NCBI GenBank assembly: GCA_012719555.1
Contig: JAAYAE010000115.1
Location: 1 to 10,259, forward strand
DNA length: 10,259 nt
Source: Acholeplasmataceae bacterium
GTDB taxonomy: Bacteria > Bacillota > Negativicutes > Acidaminococcales > Acidaminococcaceae
Reading direction: 5' to 3'
Shown: positions 1 to 5,063 of the stretch, in pieces
Layout of the letters: every line of letters begins with the position of its first letter
How positions within the stretch are numbered: the first letter of the stretch is position 1
Notes under the pieces: model-generated
What the model saw: only the letters and a program-made list of their open reading frames with translations
Told to the model about the DNA's origin: nothing
The model's database searches: none
Program-made: the position numbers and the translations under genes

Positions 1-103
1 ATATAACTTTATAATTCATAGGTAATTGTAGTAATTCATCTATTTACTGTTTCATGTATTTATTTTTCTTATGTTAAAGTTATCAGAGGCGGAGGGAGAT
101 AAA

Positions 104-1312
104 ATGAGTAAAATACTACGAATTTTGGTAGTTTTTTTATTTATTAATGTAGTTGTATTTCAGCAGGTAAAATTTGCCCAGGCATCGTTTCCTAGTAGTT
201 TACAAAAGTATGATGCTAACAGGCCTGGAGGCCTAGCCGTAGATCTTGGCTGGTACGAATTTAAAATTCCTGAAGAAATTAATAGTGGGCATAAATTATC
301 CCCAAAAGAGCTAGAAGATATTATGAAATTTGACAATGAAGGAGATGCTAAAAGTCAGTTTCAACTTGGCACTATCTATTATACCGGCAGCCAAATAACA
401 CAAGACTATAGAGCTGCGTTTACTTGGTATGAGTTGGCAGCAAAACAAAACCATCCTTTAGCACTTAATGCTTTGGGGGAATTGTACGCACGTGGCTTGG
501 GAACAAAACCTGATTATGCCAAGGCCCTTTCATGTTTTCAAGCCGCTGCCAAAAAAAATGTTGTTACAGCGCTCTTTAATTTAGGGTATATTTACAGTAC
601 TGGCAGCTATGGGCAAAAAATTAATAGAGATGAAGGTATATATTATTATTTGCAGTCTGCGAATCTAGGATATATTCCGGCAATGCTTGCTATAGGCGGG
701 TTGAAACGCAAGAGTGGCGATATGTTGGAAGCATATAAATGGTTATATTTAGCTGAAAAATATAGTGATGTAAAAATTGCTGACAAAGAGGGCATGTTAG
801 CTTGCGCAACTTCTTTAACAAAAGGACAGAAAGGCGAAGCAGAAAAATGGGCCGAGACATGGAAACCAAAACTTTTTGCACACTTAGGCGAGAGTAAGAA
901 ACTTAATGGTGTTTGGACTTATAGTTTTATGCCATACAGATCGCAAGTATATAAATTTACAATTGAATTAAAGGAAGAAAATGGCAAGATATTAGGGCAT
1001 TACAAGGTGCTAATAGAAAGATTTTTAAAGGATAACACAGTTTTAGCAGCTCCAAATATTCTTCAAACAAAAAATAAAATGTATGGTCTTACAGGAAAGC
1101 GCTCTAAGGATGGGAATGTGGTTTTAAACTGGTATGATTATAATTATCCTTGTGTAAAGGGTACGGCTATTGTCAAGACAGGAGCTGGACAAACCCTTTT
1201 ATGGACGACTACTGTAAGTAATGATTATAAACGGATGGTATTACCGCAGGTGCAAAAAGTTGTAACTATGGTTAAAACTGATAGTGAATTAGTTGTTGAT
1301 TGTCAGTTATAA
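104..1312 (+). CDS. Exported Sel1-repeat (TPR-like) protein
   Basis: A 402-residue protein. An in-frame ATG exists at 71, but the ATG at 104 is preferred because GGAGGGAG lies just upstream and translation then opens with a clean signal peptide (basic MSKILR, hydrophobic core to about residue 20, likely cleavage after AQA near 25-28). Residues about 80-222 carry three to four Sel1-like repeats, recognisable from the spaced A..LG.lY..G pattern (FQLGTIYYTG, NALGELYARGLG, FNLGYIYSTG) and from Y..A..W/F..AA elements. Sel1 repeats form alpha-alpha superhelices that mediate protein-protein contacts. Residues about 265-400 are a beta-rich tail of no family I recognise, containing NGVWTYSF and GKILGHYKV, which resembles a lipocalin-like or DUF-type barrel. 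The protein is probably extracytoplasmic. It lies 25 nt upstream of a second exported protein, suggesting a shared transcript. Specific function unknown. Confidence 0.85.
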   Translation: MSKILRILVVFLFINVVVFQQVKFAQASFPSSLQKYDANRPGGLAVDLGWYEFKIPEEINSGHKLSPKELEDIMKFDNEGDAKSQFQLGTIYYTGSQITQDYRAAFTWYELAAKQNHPLALNALGELYARGLGTKPDYAKALSCFQAAAKKNVVTALFNLGYIYSTGSYGQKINRDEGIYYYLQSANLGYIPAMLAIGGLKRKSGDMLEAYKWLYLAEKYSDVKIADKEGMLACATSLTKGQKGEAEKWAETWKPKLFAHLGESKKLNGVWTYSFMPYRSQVYKFTIELKEENGKILGHYKVLIERFLKDNTVLAAPNILQTKNKMYGLTGKRSKDGNVVLNWYDYNYPCVKGTAIVKTGAGQTLLWTTTVSNDYKRMVLPQVQKVVTMVKTDSELVVDCQL

Positions 1313-1337
1313 AGTTGGAAGTTTAGCGAGGGATGTA

Positions 1338-1874
1338 ATGATGAAAAAAATTTTAAGGATATTCTTAATACTGGGTTTTATGTTTTTCCCTTTGTGTGTT
1401 CATGCAGAGGATTTGACAAACTCTGATGTCAAGCTTGTTAATGGTATTTGTGTAAGTATAAATACTAATCAACCAGTAACTGGAATAGTTGCAATTTATG
1501 GAACTGATAAATATGGCCATAGCTATTTGACCAAAAAGATAGAGTATTTTAACGGTTTAAAAAATTACAAGTGTTATACCTACCTTCCGACTGGGGAAGT
1601 AGTATGGGAAGCTCTATTTCTTAAGGGTAAATTAGATGGACAAACAATTCATTATTTGGGACAAGATTTTACGGAATATTATAACTTTACTAACAATACA
1701 TTGGAAGGATATGGATATGAATTTGGTAACGTTAATGGGGTGCTTATGGTTAATGATGGACATTCTTACGGTTGGATTAATGATAAAAAATTGTCATCTG
1801 CTGAGGCACAACGCATGGCAAATCAAGCTTTGGAGAATGCGCAAGCATTGCAAAACAAAATATTTAGTTTTTAG
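1338..1874 (+). CDS. Small exported protein with MORN_2-like repeat
   Basis: A 178-residue protein. The frame opens at 1293 inside the previous gene, but ATG 1338 (followed by a second ATG at 1341) is preceded by GCGAGGGA and begins a typical signal peptide: MMKKILR, a hydrophobic stretch to about residue 20, and probable signal peptidase I cleavage after VHA (residue 23). No lipobox is evident. Residues about 79-106 (YTYLPTGEVVWEAL then KGKLDGQTIHY) resemble a MORN_2 repeat of the YwqK-type proteins, in which a G-x-x-x-x-E/W strand is followed by K-G-K-x-D-G. A weaker second unit (NNTLEGYGYEFG) follows. The C-terminal 25 residues are predicted helical (SSAEAQRMANQALENAQ). It probably shares a transcript with the Sel1 protein. 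The repeat assignment is by eye and moderate; function unknown. Confidence 0.75.
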   Translation: MMKKILRIFLILGFMFFPLCVHAEDLTNSDVKLVNGICVSINTNQPVTGIVAIYGTDKYGHSYLTKKIEYFNGLKNYKCYTYLPTGEVVWEALFLKGKLDGQTIHYLGQDFTEYYNFTNNTLEGYGYEFGNVNGVLMVNDGHSYGWINDKKLSSAEAQRMANQALENAQALQNKIFSF

Positions 1875-1876
1875 TT

Positions 1877-1904
1877 TTGACAGTTGATGTTTTTAAAATA
1901 TGAA
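1877..1904 (+). promoter_or_regulatory. Sigma-A-like promoter TTGACA-16-TATGAA
   Basis: A perfect -35 TTGACA (1877-1882) and a -10 TATGAA (1899-1904; 4 of 6 matches to TATAAT) are separated by 16 nt. Expected start of transcription is near 1911. No open reading frame follows before the terminator-like hairpin at 2153-2190, so the product would be untranslated unless it reads through into the transposase gene. Confidence 0.4.
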
Positions 1905-1910
1905 TTATGT

Positions 1911-2190
1911 GTTATTATGATGAATAAATTTTTCATTAATAATTGATTTGTTAGGATTGTTATCAGCAGTGAAAGCAATATAGGTTTCATTAAAACAAAT
2001 TGCGATATAAAAATATAGACATAAATTATCTTGCGATACCATAATCATTAAACTTTCAAAATATCAGTTTTCCCATGTGAAAGTGCTAAAAGATTGATAG
2101 ATTTTTACGAGATTTTAGTGGTTGCAATGTTTTTAAGCGCAAAACATTAAAAGGGCGTGCTTATTTTCATGAGCACACCCTCATTTTTTT
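1911..2190 (+). ncRNA. Candidate untranslated RNA between promoter and terminator
   Basis: This stretch of about 280 nt has no ORF with a ribosome binding site on either strand. It is bracketed by a consensus-like promoter (1877-1904) and a hairpin with a T-run (2153-2190). Inside, TTGCGATA occurs twice (near 2003 and 2031), and an 8-bp hairpin (arms 2126-2133 and 2141-2148, aatgtttt/aaaacatt) sits just before the terminator. I recognise no Rfam family such as 6S, SRP or tmRNA. The call rests only on bracketing signals; it may simply be an AT-rich intergenic region. Confidence 0.2.
2153..2190 (+). terminator. Rho-independent terminator (candidate)
   Basis: GGGCGTGCT (2153-2161) pairs with AGCACACCC (2172-2180) with one C-A mismatch, leaving a 10-nt loop. 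It is followed by TCATTTTTTT (run of seven T at 2184-2190). It ends just before the left repeat of the RAYT element and would insulate that element from upstream transcription. Confidence 0.65.
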
Positions 2191-2204
2191 AACTTAGTTT
2201 GCAT

Positions 2205-2227
2205 ACAAAGGGGACGGTTCTTTTTGT
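2205..2227 (+). repeat. Left inverted end repeat of the RAYT element
   Basis: The core is GGGGACGGTTCTTTTTGT. Its reverse complement equals 3027-3049 except for one base. It is imperfectly palindromic and lies just upstream of the transposase promoter, so transposase binding here could autoregulate the gene (inference). Confidence 0.85.
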
Positions 2228-2235
2228 CTCAAACA

Positions 2236-2244
2236 TGATATAAT
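2236..2244 (+). promoter_or_regulatory. Extended -10 promoter of the transposase gene
   Basis: TGATATAAT is a perfect TATAAT preceded by the TGn extension, 34 nt upstream of the GTG start. No convincing -35 exists at 17 nt spacing; that region is occupied by the left end repeat. Extended -10 promoters can do without a -35. Confidence 0.5.
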
Positions 2245-2277
2245 CTCAATAACAAAGTTACACTAGGGAGGGATATC

Positions 2278-3021
2278 GTGTCACGACAAAAAAGAGATAG
2301 AAGCAGCACCGGAGTTTATCACATAATGTTAAGGGGAATAAATCGTGGTGATATATTCCTTGAAGATGATGATAAAGCTGTATTTCTCAACATATTGTTA
2401 CAAAAGAAAAGTAAGGGAGAATATGCCTTACATGCATATTGCCTAATGGATAATCACTTACATTTGCTTATAGATGAAAAAGAAGACGATATTGCTAGGA
2501 TTATGAAACGGATCGGGATAACGTATGTTAGTTATTTTAATAAAAAATACCAACGTATTGGACCATTGTTTCAAGATAGGTATAAAAGTGAAAAAGTTGA
2601 AAATGATGGGTACTTGTTGACAGCAATGCGTTATATACATAATAATCCAGTCGCTGCGGGGTTAGTAAAAAATCAGGGAGCCTATAAGTGGAGCAGTTAT
2701 AACGAGTATTTAAAGCAAAGAAAAAGCCTTATGGTTGCGGATACAGCATTGATTTTAGGTATTTTTGGTTCTGATGTTAAATATGCGCAGGAAGGCTTTT
2801 TAGAGTTTATGAAACAGAAGGATGATGTGCGATACTTAGATGATTACAATGAAACAGATGAATTAGAGCAGGGTAAGAGGATATGGCAGAAACTGTCTCT
2901 TGAGAAAATTGAAGGCGAAATAAGGCTAAGAGAATTACGTGAAAGGACAGGCTTGTCGATAAGGAAGTTATCAATAATTACTGGTATAAATAAAGACAAG
3001 ATTTCTAGAATCCTCAAATAA
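2278..3021 (+). CDS. REP-associated tyrosine transposase (Y1_Tnp, RAYT)
   Basis: A 247-residue protein starting at GTG 2278, 5 nt after AGGGAGGG. The Y1_Tnp (HUH) domain fills about residues 8-135. The metal-binding HUH motif is NHLHLLI (His60, His62). The family signature YFNKKYQRIGPLFQDRYKS follows at 86-104, and the nucleophilic tyrosine is most likely Tyr119 in MRYIHNNPV, the position corresponding to DYIYINPV of E. coli TnpA-REP. The reaction is cleavage and strand transfer of single-stranded DNA through a 5'-phosphotyrosine at REP hairpins. Residues about 215-247 (RERTGLSIRKLSIITGINKD) form a helix-turn-helix-like tail, common in the longer Bacillota members and probably DNA-binding. 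All key residues are present and the frame is intact, so it may be active. The gene lies precisely between the element's end repeats. Confidence 0.9.
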   Translation: MSRQKRDRSSTGVYHIMLRGINRGDIFLEDDDKAVFLNILLQKKSKGEYALHAYCLMDNHLHLLIDEKEDDIARIMKRIGITYVSYFNKKYQRIGPLFQDRYKSEKVENDGYLLTAMRYIHNNPVAAGLVKNQGAYKWSSYNEYLKQRKSLMVADTALILGIFGSDVKYAQEGFLEFMKQKDDVRYLDDYNETDELEQGKRIWQKLSLEKIEGEIRLRELRERTGLSIRKLSIITGINKDKISRILK

Positions 3022-3026
3022 TTGAT

Positions 3027-3049
3027 ACAAAAAGAACCGTCCCTTTTGT
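3027..3049 (-). repeat. Right inverted end repeat of the RAYT element
   Basis: The core is ACAAAAAGAACCGTCCC. It is the inverted copy of 2205-2227, with 22 of 23 matches, and begins 5 nt after the transposase stop codon. The similarity extends three further bases inward with one mismatch (GAT against GAG). Confidence 0.85.
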
Positions 3050-3093
3050 CTAAGGTTTTCTGTCAAATGTTGGGGGTGACTCCCTAAAATGTC

Positions 3094-3139
3094 CATAGAA
3101 AGAGAGGATTGTCTGTAAAGACAATCCTCTCTTTCTATG
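3094..3139. repeat. Perfect 21-bp inverted repeat (hairpin), GTAA loop
   Basis: The arm at 3094-3114 (catagaaagagaggattgtc, then t) is the exact reverse complement of 3119-3139, leaving a 4-nt GTAA loop. No clear T-run follows on either strand, so it is not a classical terminator. It could nevertheless stop transcription or protect RNA 3' ends, since it lies between the RAYT gene and the convergent micro-ORF at 3423-3554. It could also be a non-autonomous REP or MITE-like element. Confidence 0.85.
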
Positions 3140-3422
3140 TCATATACTGTTTTATTGGTAAAGACGGTGCGTATAACCTTCCGGAACACTAGTGAAAGAT
3201 AGGTTACCACTAAATTTACTTTACAAAATTGCTTATGGGTAAAATTCTTGAAAAAATATTTTACGATCTCATCGGTATATCGTTTGGTATAGAGATAAAC
3301 TTTTATGAATGTGGTCTGCAGCCTATTGGATGAGTAGAGATGTGTTATGTATTAATGGGTGGTTAGCGATAATTAGTGAGGTGCAATAGAAGAACCCAAC
3401 TAATATTAAATTTAATGGGGTT
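3140..3422. other. Intergenic stretch, no supported gene
   Basis: A 32-codon ORF (ATG 3235 to TGA 3331-3333, plus strand) has plausible amino-acid composition but no ribosome binding site. AACCC at 3394-3398 and GGGGTT at 3416-3421 could pair as a weak hairpin downstream of the minus-strand micro-ORF. I see nothing else in it. Confidence 0.5.
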
Positions 3423-3554
3423 TTAAACAGGGTATTTTTCATCAATTTTTTTTAAAGCTTTTCGTTCCTTATGACAGTAACTTAGAAAGTCAATAAATCC
3501 AAAAACACCACCGGCAACTACAATAAGGATGAATAAAATTGCAAGTATCAACAC
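3423..3554 (-). CDS. 43-residue single-pass membrane microprotein
   Basis: Minus-strand ORF, GTG at 3554 to TAA at 3423-3425. A strong Shine-Dalgarno AGAGGTG (complement of 3561-3567) lies 6 nt before the GTG. The overlapping ATG at 3556 runs into a stop after two codons, so GTG is the start; a TTG follows as the next codon. The product has an N-terminal hydrophobic helix (residues 2-24: LILAILFILIVVAGG, then VFGFIDFL) and a charged cytosolic tail (HKERKALKKIDEKYP, residues 28-42), a typical layout for a bacterial membrane micropeptide with N-out/C-in topology. I recognise no family. The strong SD, correct spacing and amphipathic design argue for a real gene; conservation has not been tested. 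Confidence 0.6.
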   Translation of the reverse strand: MLILAILFILIVVAGGVFGFIDFLSYCHKERKALKKIDEKYPV

Positions 3555-3746
3555 ATTAATCACCTCTTTGTTTATTTTCATATAATTTCAGGAAGGTAGG
3601 GAGAATATCACCAATATTTTTACTAAGGCATTTGTAATTAATGTTGTTTCAACATCAATTTTAACATAACAAATTGGACGTGCTAATAAGCAAATTGGAA
3701 ATATCGCCGGATACATTGGAGAAGTAAAGGTTGCACTGGCAAATTA

Positions 3747-3959
3747 TTAGTGCTTGGGTGGCAAATAACGCCCTGCAAATTCCAATTTAGCTTTTTGAGA
3801 TTGTTTCATGATAAAATCCGTCTTTGCATATGTATAGGAATCACGATCATGTTCGAACTGTTCTTTAAGAACTGTTTTCAACGCCGCGTATTGTTTAGAG
3901 ATATTAAGGTATTTTTGCAGATAAGCCCTAAAATAAATCTCGTTCCAATCGCCCCTTAG
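3747..3959 (-). pseudogene. C-terminal fragment of a GrpB-family (UPF0157) protein
   Basis: On the minus strand an open frame of 70 codons without a start reads YFRAYLQKYL, KQYAALKTVLKEQF, EHDRDSYTYAKTDFI and ends in TAA at 3747-3749. This matches the end of GrpB/UPF0157 proteins, whose consensus there is F-R-x-Y-L-R-x-H-P, then Y-x-x-L-K-x-x-L, then D-R-x-x-Y-T-x-x-K-x-x-F-I. GrpB proteins are usually about 170-180 residues and belong to the nucleotidyltransferase-like superfamily. The N-terminal two thirds are missing: a stop codon sits directly upstream (3960-3962) and two palindromes begin exactly there. The surviving part shows no internal stop or frameshift, so truncation is probably recent. 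Identification is by remembered motif order and is fairly firm; loss of function is inferred from the missing start and N-terminus. Confidence 0.75.
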
Positions 3960-3983
3960 TTAGTTTTTTATCTAAAAAACTAA
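3960..3983. repeat. Perfect 10-bp palindrome, ATCT loop
   Basis: TTAGTTTTTT (3960-3969) and AAAAAACTAA (3974-3983) are exact inverted repeats around ATCT. The palindrome begins immediately at the point where GrpB similarity stops, suggesting a link with the truncation event, such as an element end or a hairpin-associated deletion. Confidence 0.7.
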
Positions 3984-4003
3984 TAATTATACCATAATTA
4001 TTA
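3981..4003. repeat. Perfect 10-bp palindrome, ACC loop
   Basis: TAATAATTAT (3981-3990) and ATAATTATTA (3994-4003) are exact inverted repeats around ACC. The palindrome overlaps the previous one by 3 nt. It resembles an operator in symmetry but has no gene of its own adjacent: the nearest downstream gene, arsR, has a separate operator. Confidence 0.6.
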
Positions 4004-4040
4004 CATAGCTCCCCGCCAAAAATAATACTGAAAGTTCAAG

Positions 4041-4062
4041 ACAAAAAGGCCGTCGCTTTTGT
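4041..4062. repeat. Degenerate copy of the RAYT end repeat (possible)
   Basis: ACAAAAAGgCCGTCgCTTTTGT resembles the right end repeat ACAAAAAGaaCCGTCcCTTTTGT, with one base deleted and two substitutions across 22-23 nt. It could be a solitary REP-like site mobilised or once recognised by the RAYT protein 1 kb upstream. Chance similarity of A/T-rich flanks cannot be excluded. Confidence 0.4.
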
Positions 4063-4068
4063 GTGCGG

Positions 4069-4097
4069 TTGACGAAAAGGGAAAAACATGCTACATT
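4069..4097 (+). promoter_or_regulatory. Promoter of the arsR-permease-MBL operon
   Basis: -35 TTGACG (4069-4074), 17-nt spacer, -10 TACATT (4092-4097). The -10 is the first half of the operator palindrome, giving a direct route for repression by the ArsR-type protein encoded 45 nt downstream. Expected transcription start is near 4104, inside the operator. Confidence 0.6.
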
Positions 4098-4125
4098 CAA
4101 TTAAGTAAAAACTTAATTGAATGTA
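4092..4125. promoter_or_regulatory. ArsR-family operator: perfect 15-bp inverted repeat
   Basis: TACATTCAATTAAGT (4092-4106) and ACTTAATTGAATGTA (4111-4125) are exact inverted repeats separated by AAAA. The inner ATTCAA..TTGAAT type of dyad is characteristic of ArsR/SmtB operators. It spans the -10, the start point and reaches the edge of the arsR ribosome binding site (4126-4135), so it fits autorepression. The transcript could also fold it into a 5' hairpin just before the SD. Confidence 0.8.
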
Positions 4126-4141
4126 TGGAAGGGGGACTACA

Positions 4142-4576
4142 ATGGAAAAGATTTTAATTTTAAAAGCTATAGCAGATGAAAACAGAATGAATATTTTAAC
4201 CTTATTACTGCAAAACAATTACTGTGTACGTGCTTTAGCAAAAAAAATGAAAATTTCAGAGGCTGCTGTGTCGCAACATCTTAAAATACTTAGGGAAGCC
4301 GAGGTTGTAGTAGGGGTAAGAAAAGGCTATTTTGTGCATTATTGCGTTAATGGCCGTACGTTACATGATTTAGCGCAAGAATTGGAGAAAATGTCTCTTA
4401 TAGAACAAGGTATATGTATGCCGGCGGCAGGCGGATGTAAGGTTTCAGAACAAAATATGTGCCATAATTTAAAAGACCATCGCTGTGCTAAGGCTATTGA
4501 GGGAAAGCTCCAAGAGCAGGAGCATTTGAAGCATTCACCTTGCAAGGGTAGGTGTCATAAGAGGAAAGGAGTATGA
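4142..4576 (+). CDS. ArsR/SmtB-family repressor with Cys/His-rich C-terminal tail
   Basis: A 144-residue protein. An upstream in-frame ATG at 4121 lies inside the operator; ATG 4142 is chosen because GGAAGGGGG ends 6 nt before it. The winged helix-turn-helix covers residues about 5-75: ILKAIADENRMNILTLLL, recognition helix SEAAVSQHLKILREAEVV, wing GVRKGYFVHY. The position of the classical ArsR metal box ELCVCDL reads NYCVRAL, so Cys28 remains but the second Cys is Arg. A second Cys (68) follows the wing. The tail after residue 90 is unusually rich in ligands: Cys92, 99, 107, 115, 134, 138 plus several His (CHNLKDHRC, CKGRCHK). This suggests sensing of a thiophilic metal, metalloid or other thiol-reactive ligand by a non-canonical site. 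It should repress its own operon through the adjacent palindrome; the permease start follows 7 nt after its stop. Confidence 0.9.
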   Translation: MEKILILKAIADENRMNILTLLLQNNYCVRALAKKMKISEAAVSQHLKILREAEVVVGVRKGYFVHYCVNGRTLHDLAQELEKMSLIEQGICMPAAGGCKVSEQNMCHNLKDHRCAKAIEGKLQEQEHLKHSPCKGRCHKRKGV

Positions 4577-4583
4577 TAGCATA

Positions 4584-5063
4584 GTGTCTACTTTTATTAT
4601 TTATATTTTGGTAAGTTGCTTATTATGCTTATCTTTTGTCAAAGATAAGGACAAAACACACCGAACACTGAAAAAAGCTTGGAAGTCCTTTGAAAATATT
4701 ATGCCGCAATTTTTAAGTATTTTGTTTATTATCGGTATCATGCTGGCTGTATTAGATCCTCAAACTATTTATATGTTGCTGGGTAAGGATTCGGGATTAA
4801 GGGGGATGACTATTGCGGCTGTTATCGGTTCAATTACTCTTATCCCAGGGTTTGTGGCATTTCCTCTTGCAGCAGCATTGCTGAAGGCTGGTGCAGGCTA
4901 TGGACAGATTACTATGTTTATTACAACTTTGATGATGGTGGGTGTTGTAACCTTGCCGGTGGAAATACAGTTTTTTGGCAGAGCTACAGCAATTAAACGC
5001 AATTTATTGGCATTGGTCTTTGCTGTGATAATTTCTTTTGTTATAGGAGGCATTATTTCATGA
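4584..5063 (+). CDS. DUF318/ArsP-type permease, first half-size subunit
   Basis: A 159-residue integral membrane protein. The start is GTG 4584, the only plausible initiator; AAGGAG (4566-4571) lies inside the end of arsR with a rather long 12-nt spacing, so translational coupling to arsR is likely. About four to five hydrophobic segments are seen (near 2-18, 42-58, 74-101, 107-128, 139-158) and a charged loop at 20-34 (KDKDKTHRTLKK). The signature SGLRG, IGS, IPG, VAFPLAAALLKAG at 70-103 is that of the PF03773 (ArsP_1/DUF318) permeases, which occur as fused proteins of about 300-350 residues; ArsP of this family exports trivalent organoarsenicals. Here only the first half is present, and the second half is the next gene. 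Substrate unknown. Confidence 0.8.
   Translation: MSTFIIYILVSCLLCLSFVKDKDKTHRTLKKAWKSFENIMPQFLSILFIIGIMLAVLDPQTIYMLLGKDSGLRGMTIAAVIGSITLIPGFVAFPLAAALLKAGAGYGQITMFITTLMMVGVVTLPVEIQFFGRATAIKRNLLALVFAVIISFVIGGIIS

Larger units (their letters stand above)
2205..3049 (+). mobile_element. RAYT/REP-type element: Y1 transposase between inverted end repeats
   Basis: An 845-bp unit consists of one Y1/HUH transposase gene bounded by 23-nt inverted repeats that match at 22 of 23 positions. Each end repeat is itself an imperfect palindrome with G-T wobble pairs (acaaaggggac against gttctttttgt), as expected of REP-like hairpins recognised as single-stranded DNA by RAYT proteins. There is no cargo. No target duplication was seen, which fits single-strand HUH transposition. 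It sits between the terminator at 2153-2190 and the 21-bp hairpin at 3094-3139. Confidence 0.75.

Noticed and set aside
1..103. Promoter for the Sel1 gene and a direct repeat of TAATTCAT (near 12 and 33)
   Set aside because: No hexamer pair with acceptable spacing stands out from the AT-rich background, and an 8-nt repeat in such sequence is expected by chance.
2971..3210. 79-residue minus-strand ORF
   Set aside because: It runs through the right end repeat and the 21-bp hairpin and overlaps the transposase C-terminus; no ribosome binding site or family features.
3235..3333. 32-codon plus-strand ORF with protein-like composition in the 3140-3422 gap
   Set aside because: No ribosome binding site before the ATG and no recognised homology; open length is within chance for AT-rich DNA.
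3750..3959. 69-residue plus-strand ORF
   Set aside because: It is the antisense shadow of the GrpB-family fragment, has no ribosome binding site and an implausible hydrophobic/aromatic composition.
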